Shown here piece after piece: positions 27,288-36,366 of a DNA stretch of 64,000 nucleotides (position 1 is the stretch's first letter; every line of letters starts with the position of its first letter). This DNA is from Saprospiraceae bacterium. Lineage in GTDB: Bacteria > Bacteroidota > Bacteroidia > Chitinophagales > Saprospiraceae. The position numbers and the translations under genes are program-made. The notes below the pieces were generated by a model that was not told where the DNA came from, ran no database searches, and was given only the letters and a program-made list of their open reading frames with translations. Where the stretch lies: the NCBI GenBank assembly GCA_016787525.1, contig JAEUUP010000114.1, forward strand, positions 1-64,000, given 5' to 3'.

Positions 27288-28157
27288 ATGGCAAACGAGC
27301 AAGCGACACAATCGGCGGACGAAAAAATGTTGATGTTGCAACTGAAAGATATTCTGTTGCGCGAAGACCGTTCTGCGCTTGAAGCATTGCAACGAACGTT
27401 GAACGAAAAACAGTTGTTGGCAGAAAAAATAAACCCCATAGTCGAAGACCATTTGACATTTTTGCGGCATAACTTTCCAAAAGAATATGCCCAGATTGTG
27501 AACAGAATGGTTGAACAAAAGCTTAAATCGAGTCAAACTGAGATTTTAGATGTCATTTATCCAGTAATGGGCAAAATGATAAATAAATACATTTCGTTAC
27601 AGTTCCAAGAATTGAAAGACAATATCAATGCCCGCATCAACGCACTTTTTTCAAAGAGAGGTTTTGTTTGGTGGATTCGGAATAAAATATTGGGAATAGA
27701 TGATGCTGATATGTTGTTAGCCAGTTTGGATATTCCTATTATTGAGGAGATTTTTGTGATTCAACGTGATACAGGCTTGCTTTTGGGTAGTGCTGCGTTG
27801 CAGCCCTCAGTCAATCGCGATGTGGTAGCAGGTATGTTGACAGCGATTAAGAGTTTTGTGGAGGATGCATTCGAGCGTGAAAAAGAAGACTTGGAATTGA
27901 TTCAATATGGTACATACAAACTATTAATTGAAAATATGCCAACTCATTATTTTGCTGTTGCGATGAGCGGTTCTGTATCTGTTACTGAGGGGGGACAATT
28001 GCGTAACCAAATTATTGATTTCATTCACAACAACGATGCCTTAAGAGTGAAAGATATTGATTCACGAGTTCAAGAAGAAATATCACAAGCTCTTGAAAAT
28101 CATTTTATTGCGCCTCAAAGAGAACGATTACAAAAAATTAAAATTAAACAGAATTGA
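27288..28157 (+). CDS. Conserved protein of the GTPase cluster
   Basis: 289 residues from ATG 27288 (a TTG 6 bp earlier is possible). The first about 100 residues are helical and charged, the middle part has a short hydrophobic/basic stretch (FVWWIRNKILG), and residues about 150-235 contain a compact alpha/beta part (IIEEIFVIQRDTGLLLGSAAL, then YKLLIENMPTHYFAVAMSG) that recalls the longin/roadblock-like folds which regulate small GTPases. That reading is tentative. The gene ends 6 bp before the GTPase start, so co-translation is likely. Relatives in Bacteroidota are often labelled OmpA-related, but no OmpA domain is visible here. Confidence 0.55.
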   Translation: MANEQATQSADEKMLMLQLKDILLREDRSALEALQRTLNEKQLLAEKINPIVEDHLTFLRHNFPKEYAQIVNRMVEQKLKSSQTEILDVIYPVMGKMINKYISLQFQELKDNINARINALFSKRGFVWWIRNKILGIDDADMLLASLDIPIIEEIFVIQRDTGLLLGSAALQPSVNRDVVAGMLTAIKSFVEDAFEREKEDLELIQYGTYKLLIENMPTHYFAVAMSGSVSVTEGGQLRNQIIDFIHNNDALRVKDIDSRVQEEISQALENHFIAPQRERLQKIKIKQN

Positions 28158-28163
28158 GTTCAC

Positions 28164-28658
28164 ATGATAAGTAAAAAAGTTATACTTACAGGTAGTTTTG
28201 GGGTAGGAAAAACTTCCCTTTTCAATCGTTTCATATATCAACAATTCAGTGACCGATATATGACAACTATTGGTGTAAAAGTCAATAAAAAGAATATCAA
28301 GGTTAATGAACAGGAAGTGTCATTACTCCTTTGGGACATTGCTGGCGAGGTATCACAAGATAAAGTACCTGCTTCCTATTTTTTAGGTGCAAGCGGCATC
28401 ATTTATGTTGTTGATTTGAGTCGCCCATCAACTTTTATTAACTTAACTAATGATATTAATTTTCTAAAAAGGTTATTGCCAGATTGTTCCCTTATTATTG
28501 TAGCCAATAAAAGAGACCTCATTTCAGATAGCCAATTGAAAGAAATTTATCAAAATATTACACTTAAATGGGATTTTGAGACGAGTGCTAAGACAGGAAA
28601 AAATGTTGAAGCTGTTTTTTATGAACTCGCTAAAAGACTAATCGCTAACCATTGGTAA
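28164..28658 (+). CDS. Ras/Rab-like small GTPase
   Basis: 164 residues with the full set of small-GTPase motifs: G1 GSFGVGKTS (10-18), G2 Thr in MTTIGVKV, G3 WDIAGE (in place of WDTAGQ), G4 NKRD and G5 TSAK. The G1 motif has Gly at the position of Ras Gly12 and Val at that of Gly13. The G3 Glu replaces the catalytic Gln61, which predicts slow or partner-dependent GTP hydrolysis. Bacterial Ras-like GTPases such as MglA control polarity and motility. This one is cytoplasmic, without lipidation signals. It lies between two small partner genes, overlapping the next by one base (TAATG). Confidence 0.85.
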   Translation: MISKKVILTGSFGVGKTSLFNRFIYQQFSDRYMTTIGVKVNKKNIKVNEQEVSLLLWDIAGEVSQDKVPASYFLGASGIIYVVDLSRPSTFINLTNDINFLKRLLPDCSLIIVANKRDLISDSQLKEIYQNITLKWDFETSAKTGKNVEAVFYELAKRLIANHW

Positions 28659-29062
28659 TGCAAGACTCAGCTATTCATTCAGCTATATCACATACGAGAA
28701 AATCAGTACATCAACAGATATTGATAGATACTCAAGGGTTAATTATTGAAAGTACGGATACTATTTTTTCTACTTTTCCAAAGCGGCATCGTCCTGTTAT
28801 GGAATGGTCATATTTCTTCGATAGTTTATTCGATACGTTGCTTTCGATGTCATTGCAATCAGATGAGCTTTACCTGCCTCGCATTCAATCTATTACAAAT
28901 TCGGTTTTTGGTCTGTACGATTGTTCTTTTTTGAAAGTTAAATGGTGCGACAATCAGGATATTATTGTTTGGAATATTGTTGACAATTCGGAAGATATGA
29001 CAAATATTCAGCAATTACAACAGTACTTAAATGATATTCGCTTGAGCAATCAACAGGAATAA
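28658..29062 (+). CDS. Small PAS-like protein after the GTPase gene
   Basis: 134 residues from ATG 28658, which shares its A with the GTPase stop codon. The layout ILIDTQGLIIESTDTIF, then FGLYDCSFLKVKWCDNQDII and VWNIVDNSED, fits a compact alpha/beta fold of PAS or roadblock type, but I do not recognise it firmly. Tight overlap with the GTPase gene argues for a physical partner such as a regulator or effector. Confidence 0.5.
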   Translation: MQDSAIHSAISHTRKSVHQQILIDTQGLIIESTDTIFSTFPKRHRPVMEWSYFFDSLFDTLLSMSLQSDELYLPRIQSITNSVFGLYDCSFLKVKWCDNQDIIVWNIVDNSEDMTNIQQLQQYLNDIRLSNQQE

Positions 29063-29104
29063 GAATTGATAATTAAATAGTTATCTTTTTTAAACATAAT
29101 TCAC

Positions 29105-29356
29105 TTAATACTTTTCATTCCGCGTGATATATGGATCGTTTTCTTCATCTTCCGCCTGCCAGTTGTGATTGGCTATCCATGCCAAAGCGACACCGCCAAA
29201 TATCATAACTAAACGAAGTATAAAACCAAGAAGTGGACCTCCTGCGTCAAGCCAAAGAAGAAACGACAATTTGACACCTACTAAGCTCAACACTAAGGCA
29301 GAGCTACCAAATAGGAATGATAAAAAAGCAATGATAACTAATATTGTTTTTTTCAT
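29105..29356 (-). CDS. Small two-helix membrane protein
   Basis: 83 residues with two hydrophobic segments (about 4-27 and 36-62) and a charged acidic tail ending EDEENDPYITRNEKY, which should face the cytoplasm. It lies 2 bp downstream of the VWA gene on the same strand and is therefore in one operon with it. No family recognised. It might anchor or support the VWA protein at the membrane. Confidence 0.6.
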   Translation of the reverse strand: MKKTILVIIAFLSFLFGSSALVLSLVGVKLSFLLWLDAGGPLLGFILRLVMIFGGVALAWIANHNWQAEDEENDPYITRNEKY

Positions 29357-29358
29357 GA

Positions 29359-30465
29359 TTATCTCGTTTTTTTAGTTTTATTGTTTTTATAGTCCTGAAA
29401 GATAAACTCACCTAGACCTTGTAAACTGCTGTAAAAAGCTTTTCCGTTATTCGCTCTTGTAAATTCATCTACAAAATTTTGCAAATATGGGTCACGTGCA
29501 ATCATAAAAGTCGTGATGGGTATATCCAACTTTCTGCATTGTGCTGCTAATGCTAATGTTCTGGCAATGATTTTTCTGTCTAAACCCCATGAGTTTTTAT
29601 AATATTGTTTACCCTTTTTTATACAAGTAGGCTTGCCATCTGTAATCATAAAAATTTGCTTATTCGGATTCCGACGGCGTTTCAACAAATCCATAGCCAA
29701 TTCTAAACCCGCTACCGTATTCGTATGATAAGGGCCTACTTCTAGATAGGGCAAATCCTTGACTTCTACTTGCCAAGCATCGTCGCCAAATACCACAATA
29801 TCCAACGTATCTTTCGGATAGCGTGTTTGAATCAACTCAGCCAAAGCCATTGCCACGCGTTTGGCAGGCGTGATACGGTCTTCACCATATAAAATCATTG
29901 AATGCGAGATGTCAATCATCATCACTGTTGACATCTGACTTTGATTATAGGTTTCATAAACCTCAAGGTCATCGTTACCGAGTTGAAAACTATCTAATCC
30001 ATGATTAATTTGAGCGTTGCGAATTGTATTAGTCATCGCCAAATTTTCGAGTGGATCACCAAACTCATAAGGCTTGACATCGCTTGTAAACTCATCGCCT
30101 CGACCATTAAAATCAGTCGAGTGACTACCTCGCTTAGATTTTTTCATTGTGCCAAAAATGTCTTCAAGTGCTTTTTGTCGCAAACCCATTTCCATTTTGG
30201 CTGTCAATCGAAAACGCCCCCCCTCAGTATCTTCGGGTCTCAAATAACCTTTATCAATCAAATCTTGGACAAAATCACCAATTCCATATTCTGGTGTCGT
30301 TAGTTTGTATTCTTTATCTAATTGAGTCAACCATGCCAAAGCCTCTTGTACATCTCCAGAAGTGTGCATCAACAACTCTTGTAAGATTTTGAACAGCTTT
30401 TCGAAAGGAGTGCCTTCATTCGGCAAGGGAACGTATTGAGAAAAACGATAACCTCTATTCGGCAT
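29359..30465 (-). CDS. VWA-domain protein with MIDAS motif
   Basis: 368 residues without signal peptide. The N-terminal about 150 residues are helical (YVPLPNEGTPFEKLFKILQEL), and the C-terminal VWA domain (about 180-350) has the metal-ion-dependent adhesion motif DISHS, plus the later Thr in TNTVAGL and Asp in MITDGKP. Cytoplasmic bacterial VWA proteins of this type usually work with a MoxR-type AAA+ ATPase as chaperone-like pairs; no such ATPase is in the window. The reverse reading of the 10-mer gives DTEGG here (30220). Confidence 0.8.
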   Translation of the reverse strand: MPNRGYRFSQYVPLPNEGTPFEKLFKILQELLMHTSGDVQEALAWLTQLDKEYKLTTPEYGIGDFVQDLIDKGYLRPEDTEGGRFRLTAKMEMGLRQKALEDIFGTMKKSKRGSHSTDFNGRGDEFTSDVKPYEFGDPLENLAMTNTIRNAQINHGLDSFQLGNDDLEVYETYNQSQMSTVMMIDISHSMILYGEDRITPAKRVAMALAELIQTRYPKDTLDIVVFGDDAWQVEVKDLPYLEVGPYHTNTVAGLELAMDLLKRRRNPNKQIFMITDGKPTCIKKGKQYYKNSWGLDRKIIARTLALAAQCRKLDIPITTFMIARDPYLQNFVDEFTRANNGKAFYSSLQGLGEFIFQDYKNNKTKKTR

Positions 30466-30603
30466 GATGTGGTGATTTGGTTAAGTAATTAGTTAAACCC
30501 AAGAGAACACAAAGTAAATTATAATTAACAGTTTTTATATTTAAAAAACTTGATTATCAATATTTTAAGGTGCTGTGATTTAGTTTTGGTTTCTTACAAA
30601 TTA

Positions 30604-31230
30604 TTACAGGTTTTTTAATTCACGTTGGATATTATCCCTTGATTTAGCTTCAATTGAATTTTGAAAAACAGTCGTTTTAAAGATATTTGGACGATCTAAT
30701 AGCGATTTTAAAACTTTACGTCGACCTCGCTTGTACAAAAATGTAGGCATCAGACTAAACTCATCTCTGATTTGGCGCGTATAAACATCGTAGATTGTAT
30801 CATCAGAACCCAAAATTGACAAATCGAAGTCTAAAAAAATATTTAAATCTGGGTCATTATTCGATTCGTGTGTTTTCGTTGCAATAATATATGAGACAAT
30901 TTTTTGAATTTTATCTTGTGGCATAGTTGTCTCTTTGAATACTGATTGTGCCCAAAATGCACTTTTCTCCTCATTGTCATCGCGCCAAGTGCTGTAAATG
31001 GCATCGTGAAACCAAATGGCAAAAAAAACAGCATCCTCGTCTGTTACATGAAATTTATATTCTTCCAGCAAACGCAATAACTTTATAATATGAGGAAGAC
31101 CATGATATTGACGATTATCGGACGTATAATGTCGAATAAGCTCGTCGAAAGTATCATTGATGAAACTCGTTTTATCAGTATATTTAGACAGTTTTTTGTA
31201 GAAGATTATCCTCAAATAGTCCTTTTTCAT
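30604..31230 (-). CDS. HD-superfamily metal-dependent phosphohydrolase
   Basis: 208 residues. The metal-binding HD pattern is visible as HGLPHIIKLLR (first His) and FAIWFHDAIY (His-Asp), with a later Asp in FLDFDLSILG. This is the COG4339-type family of predicted phosphohydrolases, whose substrate is not known. It is likely cytoplasmic. It stands alone, with 138 bp to the next gene on either side. Confidence 0.75.
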   Translation of the reverse strand: MKKDYLRIIFYKKLSKYTDKTSFINDTFDELIRHYTSDNRQYHGLPHIIKLLRLLEEYKFHVTDEDAVFFAIWFHDAIYSTWRDDNEEKSAFWAQSVFKETTMPQDKIQKIVSYIIATKTHESNNDPDLNIFLDFDLSILGSDDTIYDVYTRQIRDEFSLMPTFLYKRGRRKVLKSLLDRPNIFKTTVFQNSIEAKSRDNIQRELKNL

Positions 31231-31417
31231 AATTAAAAAAAAGAAATTGAAAGGGTTTTCGTGTGCCGAAAAAACAAAAAATTGCGCCTAATTGCCGCTT
31301 TTTTTGTTAAAATTCAAAAATCGCAACGAAATTACACTCTTTCAAACAAAACTGGGACATATCTTCAACAAAAAACTTATTTTTATATGATTGAATACCT
31401 CCCCTCAGTATTTTGGC

Positions 31418-31948
31418 TCAACCGATAACACAACAGCGTACCAATTTGTCATAGTCAGGTCTATCAGATGCAAACTTGTGAATATGTTGATCTCTAATTT
31501 CTCCGTTGTGAATCATAAATGCCCCTGGCATCTGAAAATTATCGCCTAAGTGTTTGCCCATTTCATTACCATATTTTTGAGTTGCCGTAAAACCACGAAT
31601 CCAAGTTTGTAGTCCAAATAGCTGCGTGAAACTACCTTTCATCAAACCGAAAGAAGCATAATAGCGACAATCGGGGTCGCTGATGTGTTGCACACCTTCT
31701 AAGTTAAACTTTTTGAAATAAGGTTCTGCTACCTCGTTTTCTGCCATGTGAACAAAAATCAATTCAGTACCTTTTGACGCTAAATCTATCCGCTTCTTCG
31801 ATAACTCATCCATGGCTTGCCTACAGAATTGGCAACCGAAATGCCTTAAAAAAATCAGCATTATCGGCTTTTGAATGGATAAACTCAACAAATCTTGACC
31901 TTTCTGAGTGGTCATTAAAGACAATACATCGTTATTGACAAGTGTCAT
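31418..31948 (-). CDS. Peroxiredoxin-like thioredoxin-fold protein
   Basis: 176 residues. The thioredoxin fold shows a CxxC redox pair in LRHFGCQFCRQAM (about 35-47), followed by an AhpC/TSA-like core and a MPGAFMIHNGEI strand before the cis-Pro area. It belongs to the peroxiredoxin-like (SelL/AhpC-related) group that presumably reduces peroxides or disulfides. There is no signal peptide, so it is cytoplasmic. The 10-mer (31401) sits just after its stop codon. Confidence 0.75.
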   Translation of the reverse strand: MTLVNNDVLSLMTTQKGQDLLSLSIQKPIMLIFLRHFGCQFCRQAMDELSKKRIDLASKGTELIFVHMAENEVAEPYFKKFNLEGVQHISDPDCRYYASFGLMKGSFTQLFGLQTWIRGFTATQKYGNEMGKHLGDNFQMPGAFMIHNGEIRDQHIHKFASDRPDYDKLVRCCVIG

Positions 31949-32278
31949 AAAATCACAGTTTTGATAAAAAAACAGTTTTGTCTTGTGTTTGTTTATTTTT
32001 TGAGCCTTAAAGCTATGAAAAAATTAATTGTTAACTTTTCTTGATGCTCACTTTTGATACAATTCTATTATTCTCATTTTCAACTCTATCATAAAATTTG
32101 ATGACACAGTCATTTTTAAGTAAACAATCTCTCCAGCCTTTCGGAATTTTCTGTTGTCTTAGGTGCGTTGCTACCTTTGTGTCCGAATTGCAAGCATTTT
32201 AAATCAAAGTACCTTGTTTTTACATATTGCAAATCTGATTTATTCTATTCTAAATTACTAAAAATCAATTAATTAGTT
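31949..32278. other. Intergenic region between divergent genes
   Basis: 330 bp without a gene. TACCTTTG at 32172-32179 matches the -7 box, with a TTG 15 bp upstream (too close for a good promoter). It probably holds the promoter of the T9SS cargo gene at 32279. Confidence 0.35.
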
Positions 32279-33529
32279 ATGAAAAAAATAATTACCATTT
32301 TGATTGTTTTGTTTAGTTTTTCACTCGCCGCTCAACAAATAGATACGCTTTCAATAGGGGCGGGATACACACAACAAGTCTGGTACAACGTGGCAACAGG
32401 TGCTAAAACACAAGCTCCTGCGCTCAATTGGGATGTGGCATTTTCGATGCGCGCACGGGTTGACGCTGCCATTTGGGTCAATCCGAATGCGACACTTTAT
32501 AGAGCCATCGCTCCAGCTTCAGCTTGGGCAACAGTCAATGTGGACACGACAACTTTGACCCCTCAGTATGGCGTGGATTCTACGTGGTCAATGGGCGCAT
32601 TCAATCGCACAGGTGACAATAACTTGAACTATGGTTGGGGCAGCTACAATCCTGTGACACACAATGTCGTAGGCGATTCGATTTATATCATCAAAAACTT
32701 AGCGGGCAAATGGCAAAAAATTTTGATTGATAAAATGCCACTTGACACTTCTTTTATTTTCAAATACGCAAATCTCGATGGTACAAACGAAAAAATAGTC
32801 GAAATCAGAAAAACGCAATACACCAATAGATTGATGAGCTACTATTCTTTGGTCAATCACACCATTTTGGATAGAGAACCTGCTATCAAAGAATGGGATT
32901 TGACCGCCTTTCGCTACTATGGTCTGGTGTCAGATAATACAGGCTATTTTCAAGATTATCCATTGACAGGTATTCTGCAAAACCCCAACGTGACAATTGC
33001 TAAAGCAGTCAAAAGAGATACTGCGAATGACAGTTACTCTGGCTTGACTTTCAGCAACCGAGTTAATGTAATTGGTGCAGATTGGAAGGTTTTTGATCTC
33101 TCAACAGGTTGGAAAGTAGCAGATTCGACCGTTTATTTCATTAAATCACAAAATGGTAAAATTTATAAAATCATTTTTACAAAATTTGGTGGCTCATCTA
33201 ATGGTAATATGATTTTCACGAAAGAAGCTCTTACCACAACCAGTGTCAGAGACGAATCGGGCAGTAAATCAAGTTTTGCTATTTATCCAAATCCTGTTCA
33301 GTCAGATAATATTAATCTGATTTATAGTATCCATAACTCAACTGAAACGATTGATTTTCAACTGATTAACTTGGCTGGACAAATCGTTTTTACTCAAAAA
33401 TTAAAAAATACTGAGGGGGTACTGCAACAACAAAATATTTCGATTCCAAACTTGAATGCTGGTTTGTATGCCGCTCATTTGAGTTGGAATGGCCAATCAA
33501 TAGTTCAGAAAGTTTTAGTTCAAAATTAA
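32279..33529 (+). CDS. HmuY-like secreted protein with T9SS type A sorting domain
   Basis: 416 residues. Signal peptide (1-19, ending LAAQ), then a beta-rich region (about 20-320) that resembles the HmuY heme-binding fold (SIGAGYTQQVWYN, WDVAFSMRARVDAAIW), and a C-terminal type A sorting domain (about 335-416: FAIYPNPVQSDNINL and later LNAGLYAAHLSWNG and KVLVQN). The product should cross the outer membrane through the type IX system and become surface-attached or released. The fold assignment is tentative because heme ligands are not seen. The gene contains the 10-mer in two frames (32559 as TPQY, 33409 as NTEG). Confidence 0.8.
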   Translation: MKKIITILIVLFSFSLAAQQIDTLSIGAGYTQQVWYNVATGAKTQAPALNWDVAFSMRARVDAAIWVNPNATLYRAIAPASAWATVNVDTTTLTPQYGVDSTWSMGAFNRTGDNNLNYGWGSYNPVTHNVVGDSIYIIKNLAGKWQKILIDKMPLDTSFIFKYANLDGTNEKIVEIRKTQYTNRLMSYYSLVNHTILDREPAIKEWDLTAFRYYGLVSDNTGYFQDYPLTGILQNPNVTIAKAVKRDTANDSYSGLTFSNRVNVIGADWKVFDLSTGWKVADSTVYFIKSQNGKIYKIIFTKFGGSSNGNMIFTKEALTTTSVRDESGSKSSFAIYPNPVQSDNINLIYSIHNSTETIDFQLINLAGQIVFTQKLKNTEGVLQQQNISIPNLNAGLYAAHLSWNGQSIVQKVLVQN

Positions 33530-33574
33530 GTTTGAGCGCAAAATTGCATATACGATTTATGAGGCGTATTTTTG

Positions 33575-33603
33575 TTGGGCTGGTGGGTTTTCCACTCGCC
33601 CAA
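33575..33603. terminator. Possible terminator after the T9SS cargo gene
   Basis: The stem TTGGGC-TGGTGG pairs with CCA-CTC-GCCCAA around a short loop. There is no T run, so the call is weak. Confidence 0.4.
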
Positions 33604-33625
33604 TAATTTGTAAAAATAACCCTGT

Positions 33626-34552
33626 ATGATAATTTTAACTAAGAAAAAAGTTTTTAGAACCCTCTTCGCTTTGCTGTTTATTCTTGGCGTATTGGCTGTT
33701 TTCATCGTCGAAAATGTTTTGCCGTATTCTGGTATCAAACCTTTTAGAATTAAAGTAGAAATACGACCTGAGTTCCAAAATGGTCATTTACCAAGCGATT
33801 ACGGATTAGACTACAAACCATTTGACATAAAAACCAGAGACAGCCTTCTACTGAGGGGGTATCTAATCAAAGCACCCAATCCTCGCGCAACGATTATTTT
33901 AGTGCATGGTATCGGCGATTGCAAAGAGCATTTTTATCCTTTTTGTCAACAATTAAAAGAAATAGGCTATCAAACACTCATTTTCGATGCACGCGCACAT
34001 GGTCAGAGCGAAGGTTTATATTGCACTTTCGGCTATTATGAAAAAAATGATGTCGCTGTTTTCATTGACTCACTTATGAGGAAAAACAGTCAAATGCCAG
34101 TTGGTATTTATGGTAATTCGTTGGGTGGGGCAGTGGCATTGCAAGTTTTGGGAGAAAATAATAACCTATCATTTGGGATAATTGAAAGCACTTTCGATGA
34201 ATTTCCCAAAGTCGCTTTAGAATATGGAGAGGATTTTACAGGTATTCGTAGTGTTTGGTTGACGCATCATGTTCTAAAAAAATCGGGTATTATTGCTCAA
34301 TTCGACCCTTTTTCTGTTAAACCTGTTCTTGCTTGTTCACAAATCACTTGCCCGATTTTTATGGCACACGGCACTTCTGATGATAAAATCCCTATCTCAT
34401 TTGGAGAAAATAATTTCAGTGCTTTGAAGTCTTCAAACAAACAGTTTGTGAGAGTCGAAGGAGCAGGGCATTTGGATTTGAATCAAAAAGGTGGTACCGA
34501 TTATTGGGAAAAGATGAAACTATTTCTGCTTAAAAATACGCCAATTAAGTAG
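33626..34552 (+). CDS. Membrane-anchored alpha/beta hydrolase
   Basis: 308 residues. One N-terminal membrane segment (about 10-30, LFALLFILGVLAVFIVENVL) followed by an alpha/beta hydrolase fold facing the periplasm. Seen: oxyanion region ILVHGIGDCKEHFY, nucleophile elbow GIYGNSLGGAVAL, the acid in HGTSDDKIPIS and the final His in GAGHLDLNQ. Members hydrolyse esters or peptides. The substrate cannot be inferred. The 10-mer at 33849 is read as LLLRGYL. Confidence 0.8.
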   Translation: MIILTKKKVFRTLFALLFILGVLAVFIVENVLPYSGIKPFRIKVEIRPEFQNGHLPSDYGLDYKPFDIKTRDSLLLRGYLIKAPNPRATIILVHGIGDCKEHFYPFCQQLKEIGYQTLIFDARAHGQSEGLYCTFGYYEKNDVAVFIDSLMRKNSQMPVGIYGNSLGGAVALQVLGENNNLSFGIIESTFDEFPKVALEYGEDFTGIRSVWLTHHVLKKSGIIAQFDPFSVKPVLACSQITCPIFMAHGTSDDKIPISFGENNFSALKSSNKQFVRVEGAGHLDLNQKGGTDYWEKMKLFLLKNTPIK

Positions 34553-34617
34553 TTTTACAACTCATTTCAGTTTTCTGTGTTCAAATTTGCTATTAATTCA
34601 TTTAAAACTAATAAGTT

Positions 34618-35142
34618 ATGGAACTTGAAAAACGCCAATATCCGATTGGAAAATGGCAACCCAAAGAAAAATATTCTGAAAAAGACATTCAGGAATTTAT
34701 CGCTATCATCGAAAAATACCCTGCAAAGTACAAACGTCTGACAAAAAATTTATCGGATGAGGATTTAGCTAAAACGTATCGAGACGGAGCTTGGCACATC
34801 CGACAATTGGTTGTACACATTTCAGACATGCACATTTTGCACTTTGCCCGCTTCAAGCAAGCGATTTGTGAAGAAAATCCTGTGGGTTTTTTAGCTAATA
34901 TCAATGGTTGGAGCAATATGCAAGAGGTACAAACCACACCTGTTGCAGATGCTCTTTTGTTGTTGGAGGCGACTCACAAACGGTGGGTGCATCAGATGCG
35001 CCACATGCAAGAGTCTGATTGGCAACGAACTTTTTTTCACCCTTTGAGAAATAGAAATCTGACTTTAGCTCAGGCTCTTTCGATGGCAGCTTGGCATACA
35101 CAGCATCATTTTGAGCATATCAAAATAGCTTTGGCTAATTGA
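34618..35142 (+). CDS. DinB-fold YfiT-like metal-dependent hydrolase
   Basis: 174 residues of the DinB/YfiT four-helix fold. The start EKRQYPIGKWQPKEKYS is typical of YfiT proteins. The metal ligands are visible in WHIRQLVVHISDMH and WHTQHHFEHIKIAL. Related enzymes carry out thiol S-transferase or hydrolase reactions, and bacillithiol transferases belong here. The true activity is not known. It follows the hydrolase gene by 65 bp. Confidence 0.8.
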   Translation: MELEKRQYPIGKWQPKEKYSEKDIQEFIAIIEKYPAKYKRLTKNLSDEDLAKTYRDGAWHIRQLVVHISDMHILHFARFKQAICEENPVGFLANINGWSNMQEVQTTPVADALLLLEATHKRWVHQMRHMQESDWQRTFFHPLRNRNLTLAQALSMAAWHTQHHFEHIKIALAN

Positions 35143-35159
35143 TAAAAATAATACAGAAG

Positions 35160-35196
35160 TTTAAACCATTTCGGTCATATCTCGAAATGGTTTAAA
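35160..35196. terminator. Bidirectional terminator
   Basis: A perfect 14-bp stem TTTAAACCATTTCG / CGAAATGGTTTAAA (35160-35173 and 35183-35196) with a 9-nt loop separates the YfiT-like gene from the convergent selD gene. Confidence 0.75.
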
Positions 35197-35225
35197 TTTC
35201 GCTAATCGGAATGACAATAAGTCAT

Positions 35226-36266
35226 TTATTCTCCATCAATCACGGCGATGAGTTTTTCTTTTTTTGATACAAACCTACCCATAGGTTCTAAATCCAATCC
35301 ATACCCCCTCAGTAAATCTTGAAATTCACTTGCTTTTTCACCTTTGACAGCAACCAATAAACCGCCTGAAGTTTGAGGGTCGCACAAAATGTGGCGTTGA
35401 TAATCTGTTAATTGTTCAATTTTGTGACCATAACTATCAAAATTGCGCACAGTTCCACCTGGGATACATTTTTCACTCAGATAATACATCAGAGCTTCTT
35501 TATCGAGTAAAGGTACTTTAGTCATTTCGATGACAGCCGATACATTTGAGGCTTCACACATCTCACTCAGGTGTCCCAAAACACCGAAACCAGTCACATC
35601 CGTCATTGCCTCTACATAGTCGAATTGTCCGAAGACTTCGCCGAGTTTATTGAGTCGTTTCATACTGAGGGGGGCAATATCGGCGTGTTCAGTTTTGAGT
35701 TTACCTTTTTTTTGAGCCGTTGTAAAAATGCCAACTCCCACAGGTTTGGTCAAAAAGAAAACAGACCCCTCTGTAGCACCGCCATTTTTCTTGATGTTTT
35801 TAATAGGTACACGTCCTGTGACAGCTAAACCAAAAATAGGTTCGGGCGAATCAATCGAATGTCCACCTGCCAATGGAATGCCTGCTTCCGCACATGCTTT
35901 TCGTGCGCCTTCTATGACTTTATTGGCTTCTTCAGTTGGCAATTTGTCAATCGTCCAACCTAAAATAGCAATGGCTAAAAGGGGTGTACCTCCCATGGCA
36001 TACACATCCGAAATAGCATTGACAGAGGCGATGCGCCCAAAATCCTCCGCATCGTCCACGATGGGCATAAAAAAATCTGTGGTAGAAATAATGGCTGTAC
36101 CGTCGCCCAAATCCATTACAGCGGCATCGTCTCGTTCTTCATTACCGACCAAAAGATTGGGGTAGTGGCGTTTTTCATTCTGATTTTTCAGAATTTCATC
36201 CAATACTTTAGGTGATATTTTGCAACCACAACCTGCTCCATGGCTGTATTGAGTTAGTTTTATCAT
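35226..36266 (-). CDS. selD: Selenide, water dikinase
   Basis: 346 residues, full length. The enzyme makes selenophosphate from selenide and ATP for selenocysteine or selenouridine synthesis. The active site reads SHGAGCGCK (Cys13, Lys16), identical to the E. coli enzyme with Cys (not selenocysteine) at the catalytic site. Other hallmarks are [21 protein letters not shown], the ATP-binding [10 protein letters not shown]-like part, [15 protein letters not shown] and the final [12 protein letters not shown]. No selA, selB, selC or selU gene is in the window. A terminator-like dyad (36294-36335) stands upstream. Two 10-mers in the gene (35305, 35663). Confidence 0.95.
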   Translation of the reverse strand: MIKLTQYSHGAGCGCKISPKVLDEILKNQNEKRHYPNLLVGNEERDDAAVMDLGDGTAIISTTDFFMPIVDDAEDFGRIASVNAISDVYAMGGTPLLAIAILGWTIDKLPTEEANKVIEGARKACAEAGIPLAGGHSIDSPEPIFGLAVTGRVPIKNIKKNGGATEGSVFFLTKPVGVGIFTTAQKKGKLKTEHADIAPLSMKRLNKLGEVFGQFDYVEAMTDVTGFGVLGHLSEMCEASNVSAVIEMTKVPLLDKEALMYYLSEKCIPGGTVRNFDSYGHKIEQLTDYQRHILCDPQTSGGLLVAVKGEKASEFQDLLRGYGLDLEPMGRFVSKKEKLIAVIDGE

Positions 36267-36293
36267 ATATATTATCCAATTGATTTAAATGAA

Positions 36294-36335
36294 ATGAGGC
36301 TGAAAGATAAGCAAACACTTACCAATCAGCCTCAT
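36294..36335. terminator. Dyad between selD and the TPR gene
   Basis: ATGAGGCTGA (36294-36303) pairs with TCAGCCTCAT (36326-36335) around a 22-nt loop. It may end transcription of the TPR gene, which runs on the minus strand. Confidence 0.45.
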
Positions 36336-36366
36336 CTATGCGGATTGTTCTATTTTTAGATTCAGT

